Assembly (NCBI RefSeq): GCF_002995785.1
Contig: NZ_PVXO01000041.1
Location: 1 to 44,243 of the forward strand
DNA length: 44,243 nt
From: Clostridium liquoris
GTDB lineage: Bacteria > Bacillota > Clostridia > Clostridiales > Clostridiaceae
Direction of reading: 5' to 3'
Positions 1-8,882 of the stretch are shown piece by piece. The position numbers were made by a program, and so were the translations under genes. The stretch's first letter is position 1; every line of letters begins with the position of its first letter. Below the pieces are notes generated by a model. It saw nothing but the letters and a program-made list of their open reading frames with translations. It searched no databases and was not told the DNA's origin.

Positions 1-93
1 AATATCTTAAATTATATAAGCTATTCGTACAATATAAAACTTGAAAAAACTCTGGGGTGAAGCTGATTTCTATAGAAAAATTAATGTAGAAAC

Positions 94-128
94 TTCAGTA
101 CCTTGGGAGTTTTCGAGAATACTATAAT
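94..128 (+). promoter_or_regulatory. Candidate Spo0A-dependent promoter of spoIIGA
   Basis: A TATAAT -10 hexamer lies at 123-128, and TTCGAGA at 112-118 is one base away from the inverted Spo0A box TTCGACA. A weak TTCAGT at 94-99 could be a -35 with a long spacer of about 23 bp, like the unusually long spacer known for the B. subtilis spoIIG promoter. The implied start would lie just before the ribosome binding site. The assignment rests on position and a single near-match box, so it is tentative. Confidence 0.35.
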
Positions 129-149
129 AGTATCTAGAGGTGAGATTAT

Positions 150-950
150 GTGGTTGTTTACATCGATGTACTATTATTAGAAAACTTTATTGTAAATACA
201 TTTTTACTTTCCATAACTGCTCGCACTGTCAGCACTAGAGTAAGAGGACCATATACATATGTTGCCGGGTTTATAGGTAGTTTATATATATTTACAATAC
301 TCATTGATAGTCTAAAGTACTTTAATAATATTTTAATGAAAATAACTATAGCTGTCATTATGGTATTTATTACTTTTAGGAAAAAAGATTTATTATTTAA
401 TATAAAAGCTTCCATTATTTTTATTTTATACTCTATGTTGTTGGCAGGGCTTTGTATATTCATAGAATTTAATCAAAATAACTCTTCTGTTTCCCAAGGA
501 GTTATATATAATTTCTCTTATAAAAAACTTATGCTAAGTGTAATAATAATATATTTATTAATTGATAGAGCTGTTTTATTTGTAAAGGATAGAAGAGAAA
601 TGCATAGCTTTATATATGAGGTAGATATTATACTAAAAACCTCAAAAAAAGAAATAAAAGCATTTTTAGATACAGGTAATGAACTTGTTGAGCCAGTAAC
701 AAATTTACCAGTGATAATTGTTGAAAAGCATATATTTAAAGAAGAAGACATCCAGGGCTATGATATATTTTACATACCTTATGCTGTAATTAATGGGAGT
801 TATGGTAAATTAAAAGCTATAAAACCTGAGTGTGTAAAGATTCATAGGGAAGATTATATGGAAGAAAGGGATGTTTTAGTAGCATTTTGTGAAAAGAAAC
901 TAAGTAATAGTGGGGATTATCAAGCTTTATTATCAAGAGGAATAATATAA
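150..950 (+). CDS. spoIIGA: SpoIIGA, membrane protease that activates pro-sigma-E
   Basis: This is the sporulation aspartic protease that removes the pro-sequence of sigma-E in the mother cell, in response to the forespore signal SpoIIR. The first ~145 residues form about five hydrophobic segments and the C-terminal half is a soluble protease domain with the motif FLDTGNE, where Asp174 is the expected catalytic residue. The protein has 266 residues, somewhat shorter than the ~309 of B. subtilis. The GTG at 150 is chosen because AGAGGTGA (136-143) is correctly spaced and the protein begins MVVYIDVLLLENF as in the family; the ATG two bases upstream is in a frame that stops at once. sigE follows after 15 bp, the usual operon. 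Confidence 0.93.
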   Translation: MVVYIDVLLLENFIVNTFLLSITARTVSTRVRGPYTYVAGFIGSLYIFTILIDSLKYFNNILMKITIAVIMVFITFRKKDLLFNIKASIIFILYSMLLAGLCIFIEFNQNNSSVSQGVIYNFSYKKLMLSVIIIYLLIDRAVLFVKDRREMHSFIYEVDIILKTSKKEIKAFLDTGNELVEPVTNLPVIIVEKHIFKEEDIQGYDIFYIPYAVINGSYGKLKAIKPECVKIHREDYMEERDVLVAFCEKKLSNSGDYQALLSRGII

Positions 951-965
951 ATAGGGGGAAAGACT

Positions 966-1673
966 ATGCTAAAAATAAAATTATTACTAAATAACATTTT
1001 ATCAAAATTAAAGTTATTCGCTAAAAAGGTATATTATATAGGTGGAAATGATGCACTTCCTCCTCCTTTAACTAAAAAAGAAGAAGAGGATTTAGTAGGA
1101 AGATTAGTTTGCGGAGATGAAACTGTCAGGGCTATATTAATAGAGAGAAATCTAAGATTGGTAGTTTATATAGCAAGAAAGTTTGAAAATACTGGGATGA
1201 ATGTGGAGGATTTGGTTTCTGTAGGTACCATTGGGTTGATTAAAGCAGTAAATACCTTTGACCCAGAGAAAAAAATAAAATTAGCTACTTATGCTTCTAG
1301 ATGTATTGAAAATGAAATACTTATGTATTTAAGAAGAAATAGTAAGGTTAAGGCTGAAATTTCTTTTTATGAGCCTTTAAATGTGGACTGGGATGGTAAT
1401 GAACTTTTATTATCAGATATTTTAGGAACGGATAATGACGTAGTATATAATTTAATTGAAGATGAAGTAGACAAACAGCTTTTGCTTATAGCTATGGATA
1501 AATTGAGTCATAGGGAACAGGAAATAGTAAATCTAAGATTTGGCATTGGAGGGCAGGGAGAAAAAACCCAAAAGGAGGTTGCAGACATGCTAGGAATATC
1601 TCAATCTTACATATCTAGATTGGAAAAAAGAATTATAAAAAGATTAAAGAAAGAAATAAATAAAATGTTATAA
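966..1673 (+). CDS. sigE: RNA polymerase sigma-E factor (pro-form), early mother-cell sigma
   Basis: This is the mother-cell sigma factor that directs early engulfment and coat gene transcription, made as an inactive pro-protein. The first ~28 residues are hydrophobic and basic and match the pro-sequence removed by SpoIIGA, encoded just upstream. Region 2 is clear at about residues 65-115 ([13 protein letters not shown], then [13 protein letters not shown]), and a region 4 helix-turn-helix is at the C-terminus ([19 protein letters not shown]). The length of 235 residues is normal. A GGGGGA ribosome binding site precedes ATG 966. It is co-transcribed with spoIIGA. Sequence and context leave little doubt. 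Confidence 0.96.
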   Translation: MLKIKLLLNNILSKLKLFAKKVYYIGGNDALPPPLTKKEEEDLVGRLVCGDETVRAILIERNLRLVVYIARKFENTGMNVEDLVSVGTIGLIKAVNTFDPEKKIKLATYASRCIENEILMYLRRNSKVKAEISFYEPLNVDWDGNELLLSDILGTDNDVVYNLIEDEVDKQLLLIAMDKLSHREQEIVNLRFGIGGQGEKTQKEVADMLGISQSYISRLEKRIIKRLKKEINKML

Positions 1674-1684
1674 CGCTTGTCTTT

Positions 1685-1713
1685 GTATAAAAATCAGCTT
1701 CTAAGGAAATAAT
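1685..1713 (+). promoter_or_regulatory. Sigma-F/sigma-G type promoter of sigG
   Basis: GTATA at 1685-1689 is followed by a 15-bp spacer and GGAAATAAT at 1705-1713. This agrees with the forespore sigma-F/sigma-G consensus (GYATA, 15-17 bp, GGnnAnAnT). It lies 35 bp before the sigG start, as expected for a gene switched on by sigma-F and then by its own product. No terminator separates sigE from sigG, so read-through from the spoIIG operon is also possible. Confidence 0.7.
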
Positions 1714-1747
1714 TAAAATGCAATTACACTAAAGGGGCTGATTACTT

Positions 1748-2521
1748 ATGATGATCAATAAAGTTGAAATTTGTGGTGTAAATACTTCTAAACTACCAGT
1801 ACTTAAAGAGAAAGAAATGCATGAATTACTACTTCGTATGAAAGACGGAGATAATGAAGGCAGGGAAAAGTTTATAAAAGGCAATTTAAGGCTTGTCTTA
1901 AGCGTAATACAAAGATTCAATAATAGGGGAGAAAATGTAGATGACTTATTTCAAGTTGGCTGTATTGGATTAATAAAAGCCATTGATAATTTTGATTTAA
2001 GTCAGAATGTGAAGTTTTCTACCTATGCTGTGCCTATGATTATAGGTGAAATAAGGAGATATTTAAGGGATAATAACTCCATACGAGTGAGCAGATCTTT
2101 AAGGGATATAGCCTATAGAGCCTTACAGGTTAGAGATAAATTAATAACTGATAATAATAAGGAGCCAACTGTTTCAGAAATAGCTAAAGAATTAAACATA
2201 CCTAGAGAAGAAGTAGTATTTGCATTAGATGCAATACAGGATCCTGTATCACTATTTGAGCCTATTTATCATGATGGTGGTGACGCCATATATGTAATGG
2301 ATCAAATTAGTGACAATAAAAATGTAGATGACAGTTGGCTGGAGAATATTGCTATTAAGGAGGCAATGAAAAAATTAAATGATAGGGAAAAACTTATATT
2401 AACCTTAAGGTTTTTTGATGGCAGAACACAAATGGAGGTGGCAGATGAGATAGGAATATCTCAAGCGCAGGTTTCTAGATTAGAAAAAACAGCATTAAAA
2501 CACATGAGAAAATACGTTTAA
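1748..2521 (+). CDS. sigG: RNA polymerase sigma-G factor, late forespore sigma
   Basis: This is the forespore-specific sigma factor that drives SASP, germination receptor and DNA-protection genes late in sporulation. The N-terminal signature VEICGVNTSKLPVL is diagnostic of sigma-G, followed by region 2 (LFQVGCIGLIKAIDNFDLS), region 3 and the region 4 helix-turn-helix EVADEIGISQAQVSRLEK. Length is 257 residues, usual for the family. Two ATGs lie in tandem (1748, 1751); the first has the better distance of 10 bp from AAAGGGG (1731-1737). A forespore-type promoter lies upstream and a terminator follows the stop at once. The SASP genes near 42.3 kb are plausible targets. Confidence 0.97.
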   Translation: MMINKVEICGVNTSKLPVLKEKEMHELLLRMKDGDNEGREKFIKGNLRLVLSVIQRFNNRGENVDDLFQVGCIGLIKAIDNFDLSQNVKFSTYAVPMIIGEIRRYLRDNNSIRVSRSLRDIAYRALQVRDKLITDNNKEPTVSEIAKELNIPREEVVFALDAIQDPVSLFEPIYHDGGDAIYVMDQISDNKNVDDSWLENIAIKEAMKKLNDREKLILTLRFFDGRTQMEVADEIGISQAQVSRLEKTALKHMRKYV

Positions 2522-2548
2522 AAAAAAGTGCTTAGCACTTTTTTTTAC
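2521..2548 (+). terminator. Rho-independent terminator after sigG
   Basis: A-rich stem ending GTGC, loop TTA, then GCAC and a run of eight T. The A tract before the stem makes it work in both directions. Confidence 0.85.
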
Positions 2549-2595
2549 TTGACAGAGGACAATTGTCCTTTGTCAACTGTCAATTAAAAAAATGG
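2549..2595. repeat. Short AT-rich inverted repeat of the TTGACAATTG type
   Basis: TTGACAGAGGACAATTGTCC runs into an imperfect complement ending TTTGTCAA, followed by CTGTCAATTAAAAAAATGG. A near-identical tail (CAATTAAAAAATGG) occurs at about 43898-43911, and a weaker relative with AACAATTGAAAATTAAAA is near 10350. It looks like a small dispersed intergenic repeat with no coding content. Confidence 0.5.
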
Positions 2596-2663
2596 TGACA
2601 TTTTTTTGGTATTAATACATAAATATATAGTATATATTATGGAAGTTATAAGGGGGAGAATTT

Positions 2664-2924
2664 ATGGAAGTGAGTTATTATTCAATAAATAATTTAAGGG
2701 CTATGGAAATCATAGATATAAACTCTGGGGTTAAATTAGGATATATAAAGGATCTAAAAATAGATACATTGGATTGTAAGGTATTGGCAATAATACTACC
2801 CTCTCAGAAAATGTCCTGGTTTGGGAAAAATACAGATATAGAAATACCTTGGGATAAAGTGAAAAAAATAGGATTAGATGTAATATTGGTAGATGGCAGT
2901 GAATTTATAATGGACAAATCTTAG
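2664..2924 (+). CDS. YlmC/YmxH family PRC-barrel sporulation protein
   Basis: Small 86-residue protein made of a single PRC-barrel-like beta domain (MEIIDINSGVKLGYIKDLKID near the start, VILVDGSEFIM at the end). The family is conserved in spore formers, often beside sigG or in mother-cell regulons; its biochemical role is not established. It has a strong GGGGGAG ribosome binding site 7-13 bp before ATG 2664. Its place between sigG and nrdR is the common clostridial order. There is no signal peptide or membrane segment, so it is expected in the cytoplasm. Confidence 0.85.
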   Translation: MEVSYYSINNLRAMEIIDINSGVKLGYIKDLKIDTLDCKVLAIILPSQKMSWFGKNTDIEIPWDKVKKIGLDVILVDGSEFIMDKS

Positions 2925-3002
2925 TAGAAATAAAATAAAAAAAGTGTATAATATAATGTATATAAATGAAACAATAAGCAAAATAAGAAGGCGGGAGAAT
3001 AT

Positions 3003-3458
3003 ATGAAATGCCCATATTGTGGATATAATGAAAGCAAGGTTGTAGATTCTAGATCAACAGAAGATGATATGTCCATTAGAAGGAGAAGAGAATGTCTTAA
3101 GTGTGCTAAAAGGTATACTACCTATGAAAAGATAGAGAATGTTCCTATACTGGTTATAAAAAAGGATATGAGTAGAGAGTACTTCGAAAGATCAAAAATA
3201 GTAAATGGGCTTATTAAGGCTTGTCAAAAGAGGCCTGTTTCAAGAAATCAAATAGAATCTATTGCAGATGAAGTGGAAAAGTGTATAAATAATCAAATGC
3301 TGACAGAGGTTAAATCCGAATATATTGGTGAAATGATAATGGAGAATTTGAAAAAAATTGATGAGGTATCATATGTTAGATTTGCATCTGTATATAGGCA
3401 GTTTAAGGATGTTAACACCTTTATGGAAGAAATAACAAGACTTAAGTCAAGCAAATAA
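3003..3458 (+). CDS. nrdR: NrdR, repressor of ribonucleotide reductase genes
   Basis: NrdR binds NrdR boxes upstream of ribonucleotide reductase operons and senses dATP/ATP. The N-terminal zinc ribbon is clear, MKCPYCG with a second pair CLKC at about residues 31-34, followed by the ATP-cone domain beginning near residue 48 (VPILVIKKD). The length of 151 residues is standard. The start ATG 3003 follows a GGCGGGAG site. No NrdR box was identified in the window, so its targets are elsewhere. Confidence 0.96.
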   Translation: MKCPYCGYNESKVVDSRSTEDDMSIRRRRECLKCAKRYTTYEKIENVPILVIKKDMSREYFERSKIVNGLIKACQKRPVSRNQIESIADEVEKCINNQMLTEVKSEYIGEMIMENLKKIDEVSYVRFASVYRQFKDVNTFMEEITRLKSSK

Positions 3459-3477
3459 TTTTACATATTAAATTACT

Positions 3478-3517
3478 TAGCTTTATGATAAAATGATCAT
3501 AAAGCTATTATTTTTTT
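3478..3517 (+). terminator. Terminator between nrdR and the phoP-like gene
   Basis: Perfect 12-bp stem (TAGCTTTATGAT with its complement ATCATAAAGCTA), loop AAAATG, followed by ATTATTTTTTTAT. It separates nrdR from the phosphate regulon block. Confidence 0.9.
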
Positions 3518-3536
3518 ATAAGATGGAGGATTATTC

Positions 3537-4232
3537 ATGGGTGAAGAAAAGATTTTAATAGTTGATGATGAAGAGCATATAAGAGAATTACTAAAATTTA
3601 ATTTAGAAAATGTGGGGTATGATACCATATGTGCCGAAGATGGTATCCAGGCTATAGACATGGCAAAAAATGAAAGACCAGCATTAATTTTATTGGATTT
3701 AATGCTGCCAGGAATGGATGGATATGATGTATGTAAAGAGATAAGAATGAATAGTAATATTTCTACTACACCTATAATAATGCTAACCGCAAAGAGTGAG
3801 GAGTTAGACAAGGTATTGGGATTGGAGTTAGGAGCAGATGATTACCTTACAAAGCCCTTTTCTGTAAGGGAATTGATGGCCAGGGTAAAGGCAGTACTTA
3901 GGAGAACTTCTGCTCATCCTATAGAAAGGTGTTTTGAATTTGGAAATATTGCAATTGATTTTGAAAAACATGAAGTGCTGAAAGATAATGTAAAGATAGA
4001 TTTAACATTAAAGGAGTTTGAACTATTAGAAATGCTTATAAAAAATAAAGGAAGGGTTTTAACAAGGGATTTTTTGCTTGACAAGATCTGGGGCTATGAA
4101 TATATAGGGGAAACCAGAACAGTGGATGTACATATTAGGCATATAAGAAAAAAGGTTGAAGATGACGATAAAAACCCTAAATATATAGAAACCATTAGAG
4201 GGGTAGGCTATAGATTTAATTTCACAGATTAG
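3537..4232 (+). CDS. phoP: OmpR-family response regulator, PhoP-type
   Basis: DNA-binding response regulator of 231 residues. The receiver domain has the acidic pocket (VDDEEHI), the phosphoacceptor Asp54 in LLDLMLPGMDG and the conserved Lys in LTKPFS. The C-terminal winged helix carries the typical ending RTVDVHIRHIRKKVEDD then IRGVGYRF. It sits 10 bp before a PhoR-like kinase and upstream of the pst operon, so it most likely activates phosphate-starvation genes. The family assignment is certain; the PhoP name rests on neighbours. The start is supported by ATGGAGGA about 7 bp upstream. Confidence 0.88.
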   Translation: MGEEKILIVDDEEHIRELLKFNLENVGYDTICAEDGIQAIDMAKNERPALILLDLMLPGMDGYDVCKEIRMNSNISTTPIIMLTAKSEELDKVLGLELGADDYLTKPFSVRELMARVKAVLRRTSAHPIERCFEFGNIAIDFEKHEVLKDNVKIDLTLKEFELLEMLIKNKGRVLTRDFLLDKIWGYEYIGETRTVDVHIRHIRKKVEDDDKNPKYIETIRGVGYRFNFTD

Positions 4233-4242
4233 TGGTGATATA

Positions 4243-5952
4243 ATGAGAAAAAAGTTAATGACATATATGCTGACTACTTTGATGCTCAGTTTGGCTTTAG
4301 TAATGACTTTCTTTATAATTATTGTAAATTATCAGTATACTGAGAATACAAAAAAGACATTGAAAGCAAATAATAGGTTAATTATAGATATATTAAATCA
4401 GGGGCAAATAAATAATATAGATAAATTTATAAAAAACAGTTATAAAAATAATGAAATAAGAGTTACCTATATAGATGAAAATGGAAAGGTTTTAAGCGAT
4501 TCCCAGTTAGATATTTCTAAAATGGATAATCATAATAATAGAGAAGAGATAATTAATTCCAGGGAAAATGGATATGCATATGTTATTAGGAATAGTGCTT
4601 CTACCAATAGTGATACTATGTACTTTGCCACATCTTTTAATAATGGATATGTAATAAGAAGTGCTGTAAAAATGAATATGATAACAGGATTTGAAGGAAA
4701 ATATATAAACTACTATATTGTTGTAACCATTATTGCAATAGCTATGTCCTTTGTATTTTCTTCAAAATTGTCTATGGGATTGGTTAAACCTATTAAGGAT
4801 TTGGAATTTATAACATCAAGGATAGCCGCAGGGGAATTGGATAGAAGAGTAAATATATGCTCTCAAGGTGAAATAGGACAATTAGGAGAAACTTTTAATA
4901 ATATGGCGGAAAAATTACAGTTTACTATAAATGATTCTGTAGACAAGCAAAATAAACTAGAAGCTATTTTAAAGAGCATGGATAGTGGTGTTATAGCAGT
5001 AGATAAGAATTTTAAAGTAATTATGATAAATCCCTGTGCCGAAAAGATTTTTGGTATAAACCAGGATATCATAGGCAAAAATCTTTTAGATCACATTAGA
5101 AATTTTGAATTTGAAGATATATTTAGAAATACAATAAATGATTATGGTGAAATAAAAATATTGTGGCCAAAGGAAAGGGATTTAAGGATAAAAACTGCAG
5201 ATATTAACAATGGTAAAAAGCTTATAGGTACCGTTGCGGTGGTACAGGATGTTACAGACATTAGAAAGCTTGAAAATATGCGTTCTCAGTTTGTAGCAAA
5301 TGTATCCCATGAACTAAAAACTCCATTGACATCCATAAAGGGATTTGCTGAAACCTTAAGATATGTAGAAGATGAGAAAAATAAGGAAAGGTTCTTAGAT
5401 ATCATTAATGATGAGGCTGAAAGACTTACTAGACTTATAGATGATATACTGGTGCTTTCTGATATAGAAAACAACAAAGAGAAAAATGAAGAAAGTGTAG
5501 ATATAAATAGATTAATTGAAGATATTTGCTACCTAGTAAAGAATTCAGCAGATGGTAAGGACATAAAAATAATTATTTCGGGGGAAAAAATACCTTGTGT
5601 TTTAGGTGATAAAGATAAATTTAAACAAATGTTAATAAATCTAGTGGACAATGCTATTAAATATACGGAAAGTGGAGGTAGTGTTACTATAGGTACAGAG
5701 CTTAAAGGAAACAAGTATATCATTTGGGTTCAGGATACTGGAGTGGGAATACCTAAGGAGCACATTGACAGACTATTTGAAAGATTTTACAGAGTGGATA
5801 AAGCAAGAAGCAGAGCTCAGGGTGGAACAGGGCTAGGTCTTGCCATAGTAAAACATATAGTTTTAGGTCTTAATGGAACTATAAATGTAGAAAGTGAAGT
5901 AGGAAAAGGAAGTAAGTTTATAGTAACAATACCCATGAAAGGGATGGATTAG
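4243..5952 (+). CDS. phoR: Sensor histidine kinase, PhoR-type
   Basis: Membrane sensor kinase of 569 residues. The order is TM1 (about 7-29), an extracytoplasmic domain, TM2 (about 156-178), HAMP (to about 231), a PAS domain (about 240-340), then HisKA with the phosphoacceptor His356 in NVSHELKTPL. The ATPase domain carries the N box NLVDNAIKYT, DTGVGIP and GGTGLGLAI. This is the classic PhoR layout, and it lies 10 bp after phoP and just before pstS. The PAS domain between HAMP and HisKA matches PhoR/WalK/ResE relatives, so the name is inferred from the phosphate operon. A terminator overlaps its stop. Confidence 0.88.
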   Translation: MRKKLMTYMLTTLMLSLALVMTFFIIIVNYQYTENTKKTLKANNRLIIDILNQGQINNIDKFIKNSYKNNEIRVTYIDENGKVLSDSQLDISKMDNHNNREEIINSRENGYAYVIRNSASTNSDTMYFATSFNNGYVIRSAVKMNMITGFEGKYINYYIVVTIIAIAMSFVFSSKLSMGLVKPIKDLEFITSRIAAGELDRRVNICSQGEIGQLGETFNNMAEKLQFTINDSVDKQNKLEAILKSMDSGVIAVDKNFKVIMINPCAEKIFGINQDIIGKNLLDHIRNFEFEDIFRNTINDYGEIKILWPKERDLRIKTADINNGKKLIGTVAVVQDVTDIRKLENMRSQFVANVSHELKTPLTSIKGFAETLRYVEDEKNKERFLDIINDEAERLTRLIDDILVLSDIENNKEKNEESVDINRLIEDICYLVKNSADGKDIKIIISGEKIPCVLGDKDKFKQMLINLVDNAIKYTESGGSVTIGTELKGNKYIIWVQDTGVGIPKEHIDRLFERFYRVDKARSRAQGGTGLGLAIVKHIVLGLNGTINVESEVGKGSKFIVTIPMKGMD

Positions 5953-5972
5953 TTATCCATCCTTTTTCCTTT
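5938..5972 (+). terminator. Terminator after phoR
   Basis: The stem AAAGGGATGGAT pairs with ATCCATCCTTT and the TAG stop lies in the loop; a T-rich tail follows. It isolates phoPR from the pst operon. Confidence 0.88.
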
Positions 5973-6025
5973 TAAAATACAAGTATAGAATTGTGTGGCT
6001 ATGAAGATAATAAAATATAGGAAAC

Positions 6026-6055
6026 TATGTTAATTTTAATTAACATATCTATAAT
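6026..6055 (+). promoter_or_regulatory. Candidate PhoP-binding palindrome and pstS promoter
   Basis: TATGTTAATT at 6026-6035 and its exact complement AATTAACATA at 6038-6047 are separated by TT. TTAACA-like units are the core of known Gram-positive PhoP boxes. A TATAAT follows at 6050-6055 with no good -35, as expected for an activator-dependent promoter. It lies 85 bp before pstS and is the natural site for phosphate-starvation control. The regulator assignment is inference. Confidence 0.5.
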
Positions 6056-6139
6056 AATGCCTTAACCTTAGTGTATTATCATAATAACTGTAGATAACAA
6101 TTAAAGAAAGTTCATAAATTAACTAGGAGGTTAGTGTAA

Positions 6140-7021
6140 ATGAAAACTAAAAGTTTAAAGGCTATTATAGCTGCATTAACGATAACTGTTTTCACAGGTG
6201 TATTAACTGGATGTGGTAGTACAACCGAGAAGAGTGATGAAAACAAACCAAGTTCGAATACTGGAACAATAACAGCAGTTGGATCTACAGCATTACAACT
6301 ACTTGTACAGGAAGCTGGAAAAAGCTATAGTACAAAGAATCCGGGAGCAAACATAAGCGTTCAAGGTGGAGGCAGCGGTACTGGTATAAACCAAGTAGTT
6401 GAAGGTGCAGTTCAAATTGGTAATTCCGATGTAACTGCAGAATCAAAATTAGGTAAAGATAAGGCTAAAGAGTTAGTAGATCATAAAGTTTGTGCTATAG
6501 GCTTTGCAATAGTTACAAATAAAGATGTAAAAGTAGATTCATTAACAAAGGCACAAATTGCAGATATATTTACAGGAAAAATAACTAACTGGAAACAAGT
6601 TGGAGGACAGGATTTAGCTATAAACGTAGTTAATAGACCTAAATCCTCAGGGACTAGAAGCACATTTATTGATACTATAATGGACGGAAAAACAGAGAAA
6701 GAAGGATTAGGAACTACTCAGGACTCCAGTGGAAGTGTTGAAAAAACAATTACATCCACTGAAGGATCTATTAGTTATCTGGCGCTATCATATTTAACTG
6801 GTGAAAAAAAAGCTAATTTAAAACTAATAAAAATTGATAATGTAGAAGCTACAAATGAAAATATAATAGCTAAAAAATATCCTTTCTGGTCATATGAACA
6901 TATGTATACGAAGGGAGAACCAGCAGGATTAACAAAGTCCTTTATTGATTATATGATAAGTGATGAAAATAAGGCATTAGTAGAAAAGCTGGGATATATT
7001 CCAATGAGCAATTTAAAATAA
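6140..7021 (+). CDS. pstS: Phosphate-binding lipoprotein PstS
   Basis: Extracellular substrate-binding lipoprotein of the high-affinity phosphate ABC transporter, 293 residues. A lipoprotein signal peptide ends in LTGC with Cys25 as the lipidation site, followed by a short Ser/Lys-rich linker. The mature domain shows PstS features: AVGSTALQ near the start of the fold, a Gly-rich GGGSGTGI loop and the SSGTRS phosphate-binding motif. It has a strong AGGAGG ribosome binding site. It is first in pstSCAB-phoU and is probably the most highly expressed member, because a hairpin follows it. Confidence 0.95.
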   Translation: MKTKSLKAIIAALTITVFTGVLTGCGSTTEKSDENKPSSNTGTITAVGSTALQLLVQEAGKSYSTKNPGANISVQGGGSGTGINQVVEGAVQIGNSDVTAESKLGKDKAKELVDHKVCAIGFAIVTNKDVKVDSLTKAQIADIFTGKITNWKQVGGQDLAINVVNRPKSSGTRSTFIDTIMDGKTEKEGLGTTQDSSGSVEKTITSTEGSISYLALSYLTGEKKANLKLIKIDNVEATNENIIAKKYPFWSYEHMYTKGEPAGLTKSFIDYMISDENKALVEKLGYIPMSNLK

Positions 7022-7025
7022 GCAT

Positions 7026-7058
7026 ATAAGGCTGGTTGCAAGATGCAGCTGGCCTTAT
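7026..7058 (+). terminator. Attenuating hairpin between pstS and pstC
   Basis: A 14-bp stem with G-T pairs (ATAAGGCTGGTTGC with GCAGCTGGCCTTAT, loop AAGAT) is followed by a weak T-rich tract. Its position inside the operon suggests partial termination or 3'-end protection of pstS mRNA, so that the binding protein is made in excess over the permease. Confidence 0.65.
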
Positions 7059-7089
7059 TGTGTTAAATTTTTATTAGAGGTAGGTAATT

Positions 7090-7983
7090 ATGAAAAAAAA
7101 GAAGTTTTTAAATCAAGTGAAAAATGAATACATTGGAAAAGGTTATGCTATATTTTGCGGAATATTAATAGTATTTTTAACTTTAACTATAATATTTTTT
7201 ATAGCTTCAAAGGGTTTAAATACTTTTACAAAAGATAAATATTCAATTTTTCAGTTTTTATTTTCTACAAAATGGGTTCCAGAAGGAGAAGTACCACAGT
7301 TTGGTGCAGCTGTATTTATTGTAGGTTCCATGCTGGTATCATTAGGTGCGGTATTTATTAGTGCCCCTGTAAGTATAGCTTTAGCAATTTTTATAAATTA
7401 TATATCCCCTAAATTAGGAGAAAAAGTATTACAACCGGCTTTAGAGTTATTCATAGGAATACCTTCAGTTGTATATGGCTGGATAGGTATAACGGTATTA
7501 TTACCTTTTATAAAGAAGAATTTTGGTGGTCTTGGATTCAGCTTACTAGCAGGTATATTGGTTTTGAGTGTTATGATACTGCCCACCATATCTAGTATAT
7601 CTGTGGATGCACTAAAGTCTGTTCCTAAGGATTATCTGGAGGCTTCCTATGGATTAGGTGGTACCAGATGGCAAACTATAAGCAGGGTTGTGCTGCCTTC
7701 TGCCAAGAGTGGAATACTAACAGCTATTGTTTTAGGACTTGCTAGAGCCTTTGGAGAGGCTTTGGCGGTACAAATGGTAATAGGAAATTCTATAAAGCTG
7801 CCAAACAGTCTTTTAAGTCCTACAACTACATTAACCTCCATATTAACTATGGATATGGCTAATACTGTTACGGGAACCATGTGGAATGATGCCCTTTGGA
7901 GTTTATCATTAATTCTTTTAGTGGTTTCATTTATATTCATATTAGTATTAAGAGCTATTGGCAGAAGAGGTGAAATTAAATAA
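7090..7983 (+). CDS. pstC: Phosphate ABC transporter permease PstC
   Basis: Inner-membrane permease subunit of the Pst transporter, 297 residues with about six membrane helices. The EAA loop that contacts PstB is visible as EASYGLGGTRWQTISRVVLPSAKSG. A long N-terminal extracytoplasmic stretch after TM1 (WVPEGEVPQFGAA) is typical of PstC and separates it from PstA. The start ATG 7090 follows AGAGGTAGG. Its stop overlaps the pstA start by one base (TAATG), indicating translational coupling. Confidence 0.93.
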   Translation: MKKKKFLNQVKNEYIGKGYAIFCGILIVFLTLTIIFFIASKGLNTFTKDKYSIFQFLFSTKWVPEGEVPQFGAAVFIVGSMLVSLGAVFISAPVSIALAIFINYISPKLGEKVLQPALELFIGIPSVVYGWIGITVLLPFIKKNFGGLGFSLLAGILVLSVMILPTISSISVDALKSVPKDYLEASYGLGGTRWQTISRVVLPSAKSGILTAIVLGLARAFGEALAVQMVIGNSIKLPNSLLSPTTTLTSILTMDMANTVTGTMWNDALWSLSLILLVVSFIFILVLRAIGRRGEIK

Positions 7984-8870
7984 TGAATGCAAAGGTTAAA
8001 GATAAAATATTTACTGTGGTACTATATATTATATCTACGTTGGTTGTGCTATTACTGGCAGCTTTAATAGGATACATATTGATAAGAGGGGTAAGATATT
8101 TAACCACTAGCTTCTTGTTTGGAAATCCAAAGGTAGGAGAAGCCGGAGGGGGTATAGGACCTCAGTTATTTAATTCTTTTTATATGCTTATTATTTCTTT
8201 AGCAATAACAATTCCTTTTGGCATAGGAGCAGGAATCTATCTTGCGGAATATGCAAAGGAAGGTAAAATATTAAATATTATAAGATTGTGTATAGAGACT
8301 ATGGCTTCATTACCTTCCATAGTAGTAGGACTTTTTGGATTTTTAGTTTTCGTTAAGTCTACCCATTGGGGATTTACGCTTTTATCTGGTGCTTTAGCCA
8401 TAGGGATACTTAATTTGCCATCTTTAACTAGAGTTAGTGAAAATGCCATAAGGGCAGTTCCATCAGGGGTAAAGGAGGCTAGTCTTGGATTAGGAGCCAC
8501 CAAATGGCAGACTATAAGAAGGGTAATATTACCATCATCTATGCCTCAAATACTTACAGGTGTAATATTAGCTGGAGGAAGAATATTTGGTGAAGCAGCA
8601 GCTCTTCTATATACTTCAGGAATGAGTGCGCCATCTTTATCCTTTTCTATGAATAACCTTTTTACAAGCGGTTCTCCTTTTAATTTAATGAGACCTGCTG
8701 AAACCTTAGCTGTTTATATATGGCAGGTAAATTCAGAAGGAATGGTACCAGATGCAACTAGAATTGGAGATGGAGCTTCAGCGGTGCTGATAATTATGGT
8801 TTTATTATTTAATATATTAGCCAGAGTTATAGGTAATAGAATATATGAGCATTATACAGGTAAAAAATAG
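7983..8870 (+). CDS. pstA: Phosphate ABC transporter permease PstA
   Basis: Second permease subunit of the phosphate transporter, 295 residues and about six membrane helices. The EAA motif reads EASLGLGATKWQTIRRVILPSSMPQ. The segment LFNSFYMLIISLAITIPFGI and the ending before pstB match PstA. It starts at the ATG overlapping the pstC stop and ends 12 bp before pstB. With PstC it forms the transmembrane channel energised by PstB. Confidence 0.93.
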   Translation: MNAKVKDKIFTVVLYIISTLVVLLLAALIGYILIRGVRYLTTSFLFGNPKVGEAGGGIGPQLFNSFYMLIISLAITIPFGIGAGIYLAEYAKEGKILNIIRLCIETMASLPSIVVGLFGFLVFVKSTHWGFTLLSGALAIGILNLPSLTRVSENAIRAVPSGVKEASLGLGATKWQTIRRVILPSSMPQILTGVILAGGRIFGEAAALLYTSGMSAPSLSFSMNNLFTSGSPFNLMRPAETLAVYIWQVNSEGMVPDATRIGDGASAVLIIMVLLFNILARVIGNRIYEHYTGKK

Positions 8871-8882
8871 GGAGGAAAATTA

